A stretch of 59,403 bases of DNA from Bacteroidota bacterium (GTDB lineage Bacteria; Bacteroidota; Bacteroidia; Cytophagales; Cyclobacteriaceae). The notes under the pieces were generated by a model. The model was not told the origin of the DNA and made no database searches. It saw only the letters and a list, made by a program, of their open reading frames with translations. The DNA is taken from assembly GCA_027593175.1 (NCBI GenBank), contig JAQCJI010000006.1, positions 1-59,403 on the forward strand. Reading direction: 5' to 3'. Shown here in pieces: positions 1 to 8,933 of the stretch. Every line of letters starts with the position of its first letter. Position 1 is the stretch's first letter. Position numbers and translations under genes: made by a program.

Positions 1-588
1 TTCGAAAAAATTTTTTTTTCTCGTTTTTCAAATGGTGAAAAAATTGAAATTTTAGATGTGGGGGGCACAGCTTATTTTTGGCAACACAGTTCTCTACTTT
101 CCCGTCCTGGCCTTTGCATTACTTTACTCAACCTCCACCTAGAAGAAACAAGCCATCCTGCTGTTCGTGCCCTCCAAGGCGATGCTACCGACATGCAAGA
201 ATTTGAAAAGGGCAGCTTTGATTTAGTTTTTTCCAATTCGGTGATTGAGCACTTGCACACCCTAGAGCAGCAACAAAAAATGGCGTCAGAGATTTGCCGA
301 GTGGGAAAAAGCTATTTTATTCAAACCCCCAATGCATATTTCCCAATAGAGTCACATTATGCCTTGCCTTTTGCACAATATTATCCCAAAGCTTTCCTTC
401 ACTTTATTTTGACCAAGACGAAGCTGAGCCGCTTGACGCGATGGAGCACAGCTGAAGCAAGTCAATATCAAGATGAAATTCGGCTCCTCAATGAAAAGGA
501 AATGAAAGCGTTATTTCCAGGGGCATCCCTCCTCAAAGAAAAAGTATTTGGGCTCACCAAATCCATCACTGCGCATACCCTCGCTTAA
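1..588 (+). CDS. class I SAM-dependent methyltransferase, 5' end cut by window
   Basis: The reading frame is open from the first base, so this is the C-terminal part of a gene that begins before the window. The apparent GTG start at 58 falls inside the conserved part and is not the true start. Upstream of it the frame reads a typical motif I (EILDVGGTAYFW), the SAM-binding glycine loop. Further on, DMQEF and DLVFSNSVIEHL match the acidic residue/motif II and the post-motif stretch of Methyltransf_11-type enzymes. The substrate cannot be told. The last four bases overlap the end of the convergent ABC transporter gene. Family call is firm; specific function is unknown. Confidence 0.8.
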   Translation, partial: FEKIFFSRFSNGEKIEILDVGGTAYFWQHSSLLSRPGLCITLLNLHLEETSHPAVRALQGDATDMQEFEKGSFDLVFSNSVIEHLHTLEQQQKMASEICRVGKSYFIQTPNAYFPIESHYALPFAQYYPKAFLHFILTKTKLSRLTRWSTAEASQYQDEIRLLNEKEMKALFPGASLLKEKVFGLTKSITAHTLA

Positions 589-2372
589 TCCGCAAATTGC
601 AGGCGGACAAGATTGGCATAAATACCCGAGGAGTCTTTTACTAGCTCCTGATGGCTACCCTGCTCCACGATCTCCCCATCCGTCAATACATAGATTCGAT
701 CCACCTTTCGGATAGTGGCTAGTCGATGTGCGATAATTAGCGTGGTTCTCCCCTTCATCAATTCATTCAGAGCCTCTTGTACCAAAGCCTCAGATTCTGC
801 ATCCAAGGAAGAGGTTGCCTCATCCAAAATCAAAATTGCAGGATCTTTTAATATCGCCCTAGCAATTGCTACCCGCTGCCGCTGCCCACCAGAAAGTTTA
901 ATCCCACGCTCACCCACTAAGGTATCCAAGCCCTCAGGAAACTGGGATATAAACTGCCATGCATTTGCTTTTTTTGAAGCAAGGATAATCTCTTCTTCGG
1001 TAGCAGTAGGCTTGGCGTAGCCAATGTTTTCTCGGATACTCCCTCCAAACAAGAGGACTTCTTGAGGTACAATCCCAATCTTACTCCGCAAGGAGGACAA
1101 GCCCCAATGGGTTATCGGCTCCCCATCAATCCAGATTTGACCTTTGGTGACTTCGTAAAAACGAAGCAAGAGATGAATAATGGTAGATTTTCCAGCACCC
1201 GAAGGTCCTACTAGGGCAACTTTCTCCCCAGATTGAATCTGAAAAGTCACCCCCTTTAATACCTCTACCTCTGGACGCGTAGGGTATTGAAAACCTACCG
1301 TGTCATATTCAATAGTCCCTTTTATCCCCTCAATCTCCGCTCCGGTTGCTGCCTCCTCCTCCTCCGCTAAAAGCTCCACTACACGCTCGGAACTCCCGAT
1401 CGCCTTTTGCAATTGGCTATAAATATCTCCCAAGCCAGCAATAGACCCTCCAATAAATGTGGTGTACAATACAAAAGACACCAATTCCCCAACGCTCATT
1501 TCTCCTGAAGAAACCAGGCTTGCACCATACCACATCACACCTACAATCCCTCCAAAAAGGGCAAAGATGATAAAGGAGATGAATGCCCCTCGGTATTTTG
1601 CTGCTGCTAGCGCTACACGAACTACTTTTTCCAACCCCTTTCCGTAGCGATTCACTTCAAATGCCTCCCCAACAAAAGATTTGACCGTACTGATAGACTG
1701 CAGCGTTTCCTCGACAATGACATTGGCCACGGCTAACTCATCCTGAGTTTTCTTAGATAACCTTCGGATAAACTTCCCAAAAATCAAGGCAAATAGCACG
1801 AGTAGGGGGAAAGTCGCTAACATAAAAATTGTCAGCTTGGGCGTGTTGAATAGTAGAAAGGCAACCCCCATCACCAAAGTAACTATCTGTCGAAAAAACT
1901 CTGCAAGCGTGGTGGAAAAGGTATCCTGAAGTAAGCCTACATCTGAAGTGATACGACTAATTAGCTCACCAGTTCGGCGCTTGTCAAAAAATGGGATCGG
2001 TAGACGTACCAATCGCCCATAGACCGCAAGACGAATATCGCGCATAGCCTTTTCAGAGACCAAGGCAAACAGCCATACTCGAAAAAAGGAGAAAACACTT
2101 TGCCCCGCCAAGATGCCAAGAAGTAACAATGCGATGTGGTTGATATCTGAAAAAAGCCAAACAGATCCCTGGGCAGTATCGATCAATTTTCCAGCTACAT
2201 AAGGAAAACTCAACAGCGTAAGCGAGGAAAACAATAAGAAGACCATTCCGGCAAAAAAAGCCCCTTTATATGGGATCAAAAACTGAAAAATTTGATTCAA
2301 CTTGCTTAAATTCTGCTTGTTGATCGTTCTTTTTTCTTCGGGCTCTAGCGCAGTCCCTCGTTGCTTTGCCAT
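585..2372 (-). CDS. ABC exporter, permease fused to ATPase (MsbA-like)
   Basis: A 595-residue half-transporter of the lipid/multidrug exporter type, expected to work as a homodimer in the inner membrane. The N-terminal ~330 residues hold six hydrophobic segments (ABC_membrane). The ATPase domain carries Walker A GPSGAGKS (~residue 388), the signature LSGGQ (~492), Walker B ILILDEATSSLD (~512) and the H-loop IIAHR (~547). All catalytic motifs are present, so it should be active. In Bacteroidota such proteins are often annotated as MsbA (lipid A flippase) or generic multidrug exporters, and the sequence alone does not separate these. It is monocistronic, with a TAnnTTTG box 25 bases ahead of the ATG. 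Confidence 0.9.
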   Translation of the reverse strand: MAKQRGTALEPEEKRTINKQNLSKLNQIFQFLIPYKGAFFAGMVFLLFSSLTLLSFPYVAGKLIDTAQGSVWLFSDINHIALLLLGILAGQSVFSFFRVWLFALVSEKAMRDIRLAVYGRLVRLPIPFFDKRRTGELISRITSDVGLLQDTFSTTLAEFFRQIVTLVMGVAFLLFNTPKLTIFMLATFPLLVLFALIFGKFIRRLSKKTQDELAVANVIVEETLQSISTVKSFVGEAFEVNRYGKGLEKVVRVALAAAKYRGAFISFIIFALFGGIVGVMWYGASLVSSGEMSVGELVSFVLYTTFIGGSIAGLGDIYSQLQKAIGSSERVVELLAEEEEAATGAEIEGIKGTIEYDTVGFQYPTRPEVEVLKGVTFQIQSGEKVALVGPSGAGKSTIIHLLLRFYEVTKGQIWIDGEPITHWGLSSLRSKIGIVPQEVLLFGGSIRENIGYAKPTATEEEIILASKKANAWQFISQFPEGLDTLVGERGIKLSGGQRQRVAIARAILKDPAILILDEATSSLDAESEALVQEALNELMKGRTTLIIAHRLATIRKVDRIYVLTDGEIVEQGSHQELVKDSSGIYANLVRLQFAD

Positions 2373-2396
2373 AAATATAAGTTGCTAATCAGGCTA

Positions 2397-2404
2397 CAAA
2401 AGTA
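2397..2404 (-). promoter_or_regulatory. candidate -7 promoter box of the ABC exporter
   Basis: On the minus strand the sequence TACTTTTG matches the Bacteroidota -7 consensus TAnnTTTG. It lies 25 bases before the ATG at 2372, giving a leader of roughly 15-20 bases. No good -33 TTTG is seen at the usual 19-base spacing, so this is a half-site call. Confidence 0.45.
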
Positions 2405-2459
2405 CAGGTTTCAGTGCGGATTTGATTAGAAAAGTTAAAAGGAATTCCCCTCTGCTCGT

Positions 2460-3578
2460 TCAATACCCTAGCCTTTTGACCAAATCCTCTCCCAGAGCGG
2501 CAGAATGTTTGAATCCATGTCCCGAACAGGCAGACACCCAGAGAAAATTGGAATCCCCATTCATCGGTTCAATCACAAAACGTGCATCTTCAGTAACCGT
2601 ATAAAAGCAGACAGAAGTCTTGAGAATCTGTTTTTTCAATCCTCTCAATTTGCCGTCCACCTTGGTAACCCAAAAAATTTCTTTTTCCTGCTCAGATACT
2701 TCCCGGTTCAACTCATCTGGATGATCTACCTCCACAAATGATTCGGAAGCCATTTTGATGCTCTTCCCATCCAGAGAAGGAAAACCATAAATAAAATCCT
2801 CTGGGGCAGGACCATAGCCCCACATCCATACCGGATACTTCTGCCAGTCGGTACATCCCTCTGCTATGGATATCCAATACAATACTTGGCGACATACTGA
2901 AAGTCTCTTTTTGATAGGTAGCGATAAAAAATCCTTTACCCATCCTCCCGCACTGAGAATCACCTGTTTTGCTAGAATTTCTTTTCCTTCCACTCGAATT
3001 TGAAAATACTCGCCCTGAGAGTGAATGGAATCCGCTTTGGAAGATGTCCAAACCGTAGCCCCCTGTTTTTTGGCAAGGTCAAGCTGGGTCTGTATTGCTA
3101 CTTCTGGAAAAAGGTAGCCTGCCTCTTCTTCCCAATAAATCTTTCCTGAAGGAGGAAGCAAAAGGTTGGGATACTTTTTCTGAAATTCATGATGTGTGAG
3201 CACTTGATGCGCAATCTTCTGGTTTTGCGCATAGCGAAGGGTGCGCTCCCAAAAACCTTCTACTCCATGTTTGGACCAAGGGTCTAGGCCCGAATCTAAA
3301 AGAATACCGCCAGTTTTTGTTCGGATCTTTTTCCCAGATAATGCTTCTAGTTCAGCCCAAATCTCATGCGAACGCTTGGCTAGCGCTACATACTCTTCTC
3401 CTTCCCCTACTGCCAGGCGCGTAATGCGCGTTTCTCCATGGCTCGAACCGAGGGTATGTGGCGGGTCAAACTGATCTATGCCCAAGGAATTTATTCCTCG
3501 CTTGCTCAGCTGATACAAGGTAGCGCTCCCTACTGCACCCAAGCCTACGACAATAACATCGAAAGTAGATTCTTTCAT
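2460..3578 (-). CDS. FAD-dependent amine oxidase, SolA/monomeric sarcosine oxidase family
   Basis: 372 residues, the usual length for monomeric sarcosine oxidase or N-methyl-L-tryptophan oxidase. The N-terminus has the Rossmann FAD motif VVGLGAVGSATLYQL and the family's GSSHGETRITRLA stretch. Near the C-terminus CFYTVTEDARFVIEP matches the region carrying the cysteine that binds FAD covalently in MSOX/MTOX (here C324), followed by CSGHGFKHSA, a conserved FAD-contact loop. It would oxidise a secondary amine to aldehyde plus amine and hydrogen peroxide in the cytoplasm. Which amine is used cannot be read from the sequence. Monocistronic; no helpful neighbours. Confidence 0.85.
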   Translation of the reverse strand: MKESTFDVIVVGLGAVGSATLYQLSKRGINSLGIDQFDPPHTLGSSHGETRITRLAVGEGEEYVALAKRSHEIWAELEALSGKKIRTKTGGILLDSGLDPWSKHGVEGFWERTLRYAQNQKIAHQVLTHHEFQKKYPNLLLPPSGKIYWEEEAGYLFPEVAIQTQLDLAKKQGATVWTSSKADSIHSQGEYFQIRVEGKEILAKQVILSAGGWVKDFLSLPIKKRLSVCRQVLYWISIAEGCTDWQKYPVWMWGYGPAPEDFIYGFPSLDGKSIKMASESFVEVDHPDELNREVSEQEKEIFWVTKVDGKLRGLKKQILKTSVCFYTVTEDARFVIEPMNGDSNFLWVSACSGHGFKHSAALGEDLVKRLGY

Positions 3579-3660
3579 GGAGCCATATTACTACAAAAAA
3601 TAGACGAAAGAAAAGGGAAAAGCGCTAGAAAGCGGTAGGATCCGAGGATTGATACCTAGG

Positions 3661-4899
3661 TTAAAGTTCATCCAAGGGGTCCACCTGAGCGGCAATCCAT
3701 GCCGGCCGCCAAGAAGCTAGGAGGGTAATTGTCACCACCGCCAAACTAATCCACCCCAAATCAGGCCAATGAATTCGCACGGGATAAGCGTCCACCACTC
3801 CAGAGGCAATACCCAATGATATAAACCCAAATTTCTCTTGCACCCCTACAAGTAGGAGTCCTAAAATCAAACCTAGAAGAGCTCCAGATAATGCAATCAA
3901 TGCCCCCTGCTTCAAGAATATTCCTCGAATCAAATCGTTTTTTGCACCCATAGACTTCAGTACTGCCAAGTCTTTTTTCTTTTCGATAGCCAGCATACTT
4001 AAGGAGAAGAAAATATTAAACGAGGCCAAAGCTAGGATAAATGTGAGCGTCAAAAACACAAATAGCTTTTCTAGCTTCACGGTACGAATCAGCGTAGCAT
4101 GCTGTTCGTCTGCATTTTTTACCACAAAATCAGATCCCAAATGCGCTTGAATAGCTTGTTGCACAGTCGAAATCGACTGCCCCGAAGCAACCTTTAGCTC
4201 TAGGGAAGTACGCTTTTGACCATAGCTCAGTAGATCCTTAAAAAAATCAATGGGCACTAGGATGTACTCGTTGTCCACACTTTGGTCAATACTAAAAAAC
4301 CCCCTTGGTTCTACCTGTCCCGCAGTATAGAGTTGGTTTGGATCTAAAGTAGCTGCAGATTTTGGCGCTTTGGGGTAATATATTTTGAGAACGGAATTGA
4401 TATCGTCCAAGTTGACAGAAAGCGCAAAGGCTACCCCTCTTCCAAGGATGGAGCCTGGCCGCAAGGCTGTTCCTAAGGTGGTATCCCCCCAAAAATACCC
4501 CTTCGAAAACCGCTTGTGGTCAAAGTAATTATCGGATACTGCCTTGACTCGGGCTATATGTTGATTGCCTCGGTATTCCAGTAAGGCATTGTCTTCAATC
4601 ACTTCAGTAATGACCTCCACTCCTTCTACTTCTCGGATTGCTTTCAGCCATTCTTCACTTGCTACAAAACTTTTTCCGGCAACAGGCGTCACTTGAAGTT
4701 CAGAGTCAAAACTTGAAAAAAGTCCACGAATAAGATCCTCCAAACCATTGAACACGGACATGACCGCCACCAAAGCCATTGTACTGATAGCTACGCCTAT
4801 CATCGAAATCAGGGATAGGATGGTGATGAAGTTTTGCTTCTTCTTACTTCGGAAATACCTGCCGGCAATAAAAGAACTAGTGTTCACGAGATAAATCAA
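3661..4899 (-). CDS. FtsX-like ABC permease, LolC/LolE family
   Basis: 412 residues with the LolC/E layout: a first membrane segment at ~22-48 (ITILSLISMIGVAISTMALV), a large periplasmic MacB-type domain (~50-265), then three membrane segments near 270-300, 325-350 and 375-400. The N-terminal FIAGRYFRSKKKQNFITILS resembles the LolC/E amphipathic start. The expected role is lipoprotein release from the inner membrane together with a LolD-type ATPase. No ATPase gene lies next to it here. It starts three bases after rbfA, so the two are co-transcribed, a pairing commonly seen in Bacteroidota. Confidence 0.87.
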   Translation of the reverse strand: MIYLVNTSSFIAGRYFRSKKKQNFITILSLISMIGVAISTMALVAVMSVFNGLEDLIRGLFSSFDSELQVTPVAGKSFVASEEWLKAIREVEGVEVITEVIEDNALLEYRGNQHIARVKAVSDNYFDHKRFSKGYFWGDTTLGTALRPGSILGRGVAFALSVNLDDINSVLKIYYPKAPKSAATLDPNQLYTAGQVEPRGFFSIDQSVDNEYILVPIDFFKDLLSYGQKRTSLELKVASGQSISTVQQAIQAHLGSDFVVKNADEQHATLIRTVKLEKLFVFLTLTFILALASFNIFFSLSMLAIEKKKDLAVLKSMGAKNDLIRGIFLKQGALIALSGALLGLILGLLLVGVQEKFGFISLGIASGVVDAYPVRIHWPDLGWISLAVVTITLLASWRPAWIAAQVDPLDEL

Positions 4900-4902
4900 C
4901 TA

Positions 4903-5274
4903 TTAATCTTCCACCTCATCGGCAGCAGGGGGAATGTGTAAATCTGAAATTACTTTATCCATATACTGGGCATAAGTGGCAGACTCATCTGAGAAAAAAG
5001 CCAATTCAGGAATCACGCGAACAGACTTGCCGATGCGCTTCGCCAAAGCATGGCGAATTTCTTTTTTGTGCGCATTGATTGCATCAAATTGTGCCTTTGG
5101 ATTTGGCAACAAAAAACTAAGGTAGGCTTTGGCAAAGCCCAAATCTGGGCTCATCATTACCCGGGTGATGGTCACCAAGGTTGAGCCAACCAAGTTCTTG
5201 CCCTCTTTTTGGAAAATATCGCCCAGTTCTTTTTGAATTAATTTTGCGTATTTTAGTTGTCTTTTGCTTTCCAT
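4903..5274 (-). CDS. rbfA: 30S ribosome-binding factor A
   Basis: 123 residues, typical length. It has the single KH-like domain and family landmarks: the basic N-terminus ESKRQLKYAKLIQKEL, the strand SPDLGFAKAYLSFL, and a C-terminal ELAFFSDES before a flexible acidic tail. RbfA binds the 16S rRNA 5' region during late 30S maturation and matters for cold adaptation. It is first in a two-gene unit with the LolC-like permease. A TAnnTTTG box lies 18 bases upstream of the ATG. Confidence 0.93.
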   Translation of the reverse strand: MESKRQLKYAKLIQKELGDIFQKEGKNLVGSTLVTITRVMMSPDLGFAKAYLSFLLPNPKAQFDAINAHKKEIRHALAKRIGKSVRVIPELAFFSDESATYAQYMDKVISDLHIPPAADEVED

Positions 5275-5291
5275 CTGAAGTATTTATGATG

Positions 5292-5299
5292 CAAATTTA
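5292..5299 (-). promoter_or_regulatory. candidate -7 promoter box of rbfA operon
   Basis: TAAATTTG on the minus strand matches the Bacteroidota -7 consensus TAnnTTTG and sits 18 bases before the rbfA ATG. A -33 TTTG at exact spacing is not seen. Confidence 0.45.
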
Positions 5300-5356
5300 G
5301 CGAAATACTTGGGCATGCTTTAATTTCGAGTCAAAACCAATTACCCCCTATCCACC

Positions 5357-6748
5357 TTGTTCAATTTTTTTAGAGTAAACGACCCCATTCGCCTAGTTGG
5401 AATACTGATCTATGTGATCTTGTTCAGTGTAATCTCTTGGGTTTTTTTCTCATTTCCAAGCACTACACCTACCTTGATGTGGATGGTCTTAGGGGAACGC
5501 TTGAGTGAAGGATATCTACTTTATGTGGATGTGATAGATGATACAGGCCCCCTTTCTGCCGGGGTATTCACTGGCATCCACCTCCTTTTCGGAAGAAGTC
5601 ACCTGGCCTATATTCTTCTCGGAAAAATTTTTGTTTTTTTTCAGATCTACTACTGGAATAGCACCTTAATCAGGTTTCGGGTATTTGATGAAAATACCTA
5701 TTTACCAGCAATCATTATGTCCGCCTTATTTCATTTTTCCTTCGATCTCATGTACTTATCCCCAACTCTGCTGGGGAGTACTTTTTTGCTATTGGCTTTT
5801 GGCCAGCTATTTTCACATACTATCCTTCAAAAAGAGAGTAGTGAGTCCACCCTCCTGATTGGGATCTATGGCGGACTAGCGACTGGTTTCCATTGGAATT
5901 TTGTGTTTTTCCTTCCCTTTCTGGTGTTTACAGGTTTAGTTGTTTCCAACTTTAAGGTACGCCAACTATTTCTAGCCATCATGGGCTTTTTACTCCCAAT
6001 TTTGCTCATCTTGGTTTTTTATTTTTGGAATGACGGATTGGAACAAGCATTGCAAGTTTGGCCCATTGTATTCACTTATCCCAATTATGGGTACCAGCCC
6101 TCCCTGAGTTGGCTTGGACCGGGAGCCTTTCCACTCCTGCTCACTTTAATCGGATATGTAATCAGCTCCTTTTTTCGTGGGACGACAATCAACCAACAAA
6201 AGCAAAGACAGCTTATTTTGACTTGGCTGCTTTTTTCTGCTGGTCTATTTTTTCTTGTAAAAAACAATGCCTCCTACCAGCTAGTAGTGTTTTTACCTGC
6301 GCTGAGCTACTTTATCAGCCAGTTTTTTCTACATTTCAACTGGATACTTCTAATTAGACCTGCATTTTTTGGGTTGGTTTTAGTCTTGCCCCTTTGGACT
6401 TTGAACTATTGGACTACTCGAACAACTGTGGATACCTCTTACTTTCTGGCAGCCCCTGACGAAAGTACTCTCCCCAAGAAAACAGGAGTGATGGTTTTAG
6501 AAGAAGATCCTTCTCCCTACCTCAATAAATCATTGGAAGGCCCCTTTTTAAATTTCCACATGTCCATGAGTTACCTCAAGCAAGAAAAAACCTTGCAGCA
6601 AAAAGCGCAGGTCTTCCAAATGATTCGACGCCAACAGCCAAAACAGGTCCTCGATAAGGAAGGCCTTTTTAAAGATTTGCTAGAGGAATTACCCGCTCTA
6701 AAGGATTTTTATACGGAAACTAATCCTGGAATCTATTCCATAAAATAG
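5357..6748 (+). CDS. DUF6427-type polytopic membrane protein
   Basis: 463 residues, almost entirely hydrophobic, with about 10-12 predicted membrane segments. The N-terminal FFRVNDPIRLVGILIY and MLWMVLGERLSEGYLLYVD-like stretch resemble the Bacteroidota family DUF6427, whose function is unknown. The layout recalls polytopic glycosyltransferases, but no catalytic motif is evident to me. The start is taken as TTG at 5357: no ATG exists between the upstream stop (5321) and residue 41, and the conserved N-terminal motif begins right after this TTG. The C-terminal ~60 residues (ESLEGPFLNF onward) are soluble. It is divergent from rbfA. Confidence 0.7.
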   Translation: MFNFFRVNDPIRLVGILIYVILFSVISWVFFSFPSTTPTLMWMVLGERLSEGYLLYVDVIDDTGPLSAGVFTGIHLLFGRSHLAYILLGKIFVFFQIYYWNSTLIRFRVFDENTYLPAIIMSALFHFSFDLMYLSPTLLGSTFLLLAFGQLFSHTILQKESSESTLLIGIYGGLATGFHWNFVFFLPFLVFTGLVVSNFKVRQLFLAIMGFLLPILLILVFYFWNDGLEQALQVWPIVFTYPNYGYQPSLSWLGPGAFPLLLTLIGYVISSFFRGTTINQQKQRQLILTWLLFSAGLFFLVKNNASYQLVVFLPALSYFISQFFLHFNWILLIRPAFFGLVLVLPLWTLNYWTTRTTVDTSYFLAAPDESTLPKKTGVMVLEEDPSPYLNKSLEGPFLNFHMSMSYLKQEKTLQQKAQVFQMIRRQQPKQVLDKEGLFKDLLEELPALKDFYTETNPGIYSIK

Positions 6749-6825
6749 ATATACACAGGATCAAGTAATCCGAAAGTAATTTGTAAACACAAAAAATCCC
6801 TGCTCACCCCCTCTTTTCACTCGTT

Positions 6826-8454
6826 ATGAAAATCCACCAGATACATTTGCTCTTGATCGGAATCGTATCCCTAATGGGAATCAATGGTGCTGCCTTGGCC
6901 CAAATACCAAGTAGCGCTGCCATGAGTACTGTTCCAAGAACTAGGACGTTGACTGAAAAGGAAGCTCTCCATTGGGCTCAATTAGATCCTGTCCAAGATA
7001 CTATTCCAGGGATGAGTGTAGATCGTGCCTATACAGAGCTAGTCAAAAAGAGAAAGGGACAAACAGTGCTAGTAGCCATTATTGACTCTGGCATCGACCT
7101 TGGCCATGAAGATCTTAGGGACTTACTCTGGAAAAACCCTAGGGAGATTGCTGGGGATGGTATCGATAACGACCAAAATGGCTATGTGGACGATTTCCAT
7201 GGCTATAATTTTTTGGGGGAATCCTACGAGGAGCAACTTGAGTTTGTACGAATTCTAGCCAAAAACTTGGGCGATCGGAGCCTTCAAAAAAGAGCGAGAA
7301 CACTCTATGAAACTCAGATTGCAAAAGCTAAAGCTTCGGTAACACAGTTTGAACAAATTGAACAATTTATCACTACTTCCCATCAAAACATTCAGAAAAA
7401 ACTAGGAAAGGAAACCTACACGCTTAAGGAACTTGAAACTTATGCCCAAAAAGGCGAGGAGGAAGAAAGGGCAATTTGGTTACTTACTCAGGTTTTGGAA
7501 ACAGGACAGGACATCCCCTCAGCACTGGCCGATTTAAAGGAAAGAATTGCTTACTACCAATCTCAATTAGACTTCAGACTGAACCTCGAGTTTGACGGGA
7601 GAAAACCTGTTGGAGATAATCCTTATGACCTCAAAGATCAAACTTATGGCAATGTAAATCCAAGCAATCGCAAAGAAAACGAGAGCCATGGCACCCATGT
7701 GGCAGGGATCTTGGCGGCAAACAGAGAAAATAATAAAGGAGTAAAGGGAGTAGCTCAATCTGTTCAACTTATGGCTTTACGGGCAGTCCCGGATGGAGAT
7801 GAATACGATAAGGATATCGCATTAGCCATCCGCTATGCCGTAGATCAAGCGGCCAAGGTGATCAACGCAAGCTTTGGAAAAAAACTCTCCCCCAATGCCT
7901 CTTGGGTGCAAGAAGCATTGCAATATGCTGCATCAAAGGATGTACTTTTCGTTCATGCTGCAGGCAATGATGGGGTAGATTTGGATAATCCTGAGAATAC
8001 CAATTTTCCAAATGATCAGTACAGCAAGATGGCCTCTCCAATGAATGACAATTACTTGACCGTAGGCGCTTTAACGTCAAACTATGGCTCAGATATGATT
8101 GCTTCATTTTCCAATTATGGAAAAATAAGTGTGGATATTTTTGCCCCTGGAGATGAGATCTACTCTACGCTACCTTCTGATTCCTATGGCTTTGAAGGAG
8201 GCACCTCTATGGCTGCTCCTGCTGTAGCTGGCATGGCCGCCTTAATCAGGTCACTTTATCCTCAACTGACTGCTGTGCAGGTGAGGCAAGTGATACTGGA
8301 TTCCGGACTGACAGTGCCATTCCAAGTTCGGGTAGGTAATCAGGAGCGCACATTGGAGGACCTATGCACTTCAGGAAAAATTGCCAACCTCTACACCGCC
8401 TTACTGCTTGCAGAACAATTGGCAGGAAAAAATAAAGGGAAAGGCTTTAAATAG
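6826..8454 (+). CDS. secreted subtilisin-like serine protease (S8) with a large insertion
   Basis: 542 residues with a signal peptide (~1-25, cleavage after ALA). The complete S8 triad is visible: D87 (VAIIDSGID), H288 (HGTHVAG) and S461 (GGTSMAAPAVAGM), with the oxyanion Asn in AAGND (N381). The spacing between D87 and H288 is about 200 residues, where ordinary subtilisins have about 30. Residues ~135-255 of this insert are charged and strongly helix-forming. A calcium-loop-like DGIDNDQNGYVDD lies at 111-123. No C-terminal type IX sorting domain is seen, so it is likely periplasmic or released by another route. It stands alone, convergent with rpiB. Confidence 0.92.
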   Translation: MKIHQIHLLLIGIVSLMGINGAALAQIPSSAAMSTVPRTRTLTEKEALHWAQLDPVQDTIPGMSVDRAYTELVKKRKGQTVLVAIIDSGIDLGHEDLRDLLWKNPREIAGDGIDNDQNGYVDDFHGYNFLGESYEEQLEFVRILAKNLGDRSLQKRARTLYETQIAKAKASVTQFEQIEQFITTSHQNIQKKLGKETYTLKELETYAQKGEEEERAIWLLTQVLETGQDIPSALADLKERIAYYQSQLDFRLNLEFDGRKPVGDNPYDLKDQTYGNVNPSNRKENESHGTHVAGILAANRENNKGVKGVAQSVQLMALRAVPDGDEYDKDIALAIRYAVDQAAKVINASFGKKLSPNASWVQEALQYAASKDVLFVHAAGNDGVDLDNPENTNFPNDQYSKMASPMNDNYLTVGALTSNYGSDMIASFSNYGKISVDIFAPGDEIYSTLPSDSYGFEGGTSMAAPAVAGMAALIRSLYPQLTAVQVRQVILDSGLTVPFQVRVGNQERTLEDLCTSGKIANLYTALLLAEQLAGKNKGKGFK

Positions 8455-8491
8455 GGTCTTGATTTTTACAATTAAGGACCTATTTAGTTCC

Positions 8492-8929
8492 TTAAGAACA
8501 GGCAATTTTAGTGACTCGACTTTGATGTCTACCCCCTTCAAATGGGGTGGATAAAAAGATTTGAGCAATCTTTTCTGCCAATTCGTAGGAAATAAATCGA
8601 GCAGGTAAGGCTAGCACATTTGCATCGTTATGCTGTCGTGCCAAGGCTGCTAACTCCTCATTCCAGCAGAGTGCTGCACGGATACCTTGGTGCTTGTTGG
8701 CCGTGATGGCTACCCCATTTCCACTACCACAAATCACAATTCCAAAATCAAAATCTCCAGCTTCTAGGCCTTGAGAGAGGGGATGCACATAGTCAGGGTA
8801 ATCGACAGAAGCAGAAGAAAAGGGACCAAAGTCCTGCACGTCATAGCCAAGTCCAAGCAAATGCTGTCGTAGCTGGTCCTTATACCCTACCCCTGCATGG
8901 TCACCTCCGATTGCAATTCGCTTTTTCAT
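8492..8929 (-). CDS. rpiB: ribose-5-phosphate isomerase B
   Basis: 145 residues of the RpiB/LacA/LacB family. The N-terminal IGGDHAGVGYKDQL and the active-site stretch VICGSGNGVAITANKHQGIRA (with the base-forming Cys) are intact, as is the NVLALPARF strand. It interconverts ribose-5-phosphate and ribulose-5-phosphate in the pentose phosphate pathway. It is last in the glyA-tatC-rpiB unit, four bases after tatC. Confidence 0.93.
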   Translation of the reverse strand: MKKRIAIGGDHAGVGYKDQLRQHLLGLGYDVQDFGPFSSASVDYPDYVHPLSQGLEAGDFDFGIVICGSGNGVAITANKHQGIRAALCWNEELAALARQHNDANVLALPARFISYELAEKIAQIFLSTPFEGGRHQSRVTKIACS

Positions 8930-8933
8930 CTAC

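Noticed and set aside
8472-8495. TTAAGGA/TCCTTAA stem between the subtilase and rpiB
   Set aside because: AT-rich 7-base stem with a 10-base loop and no T run; overlaps the rpiB stop; too weak to call a terminator.
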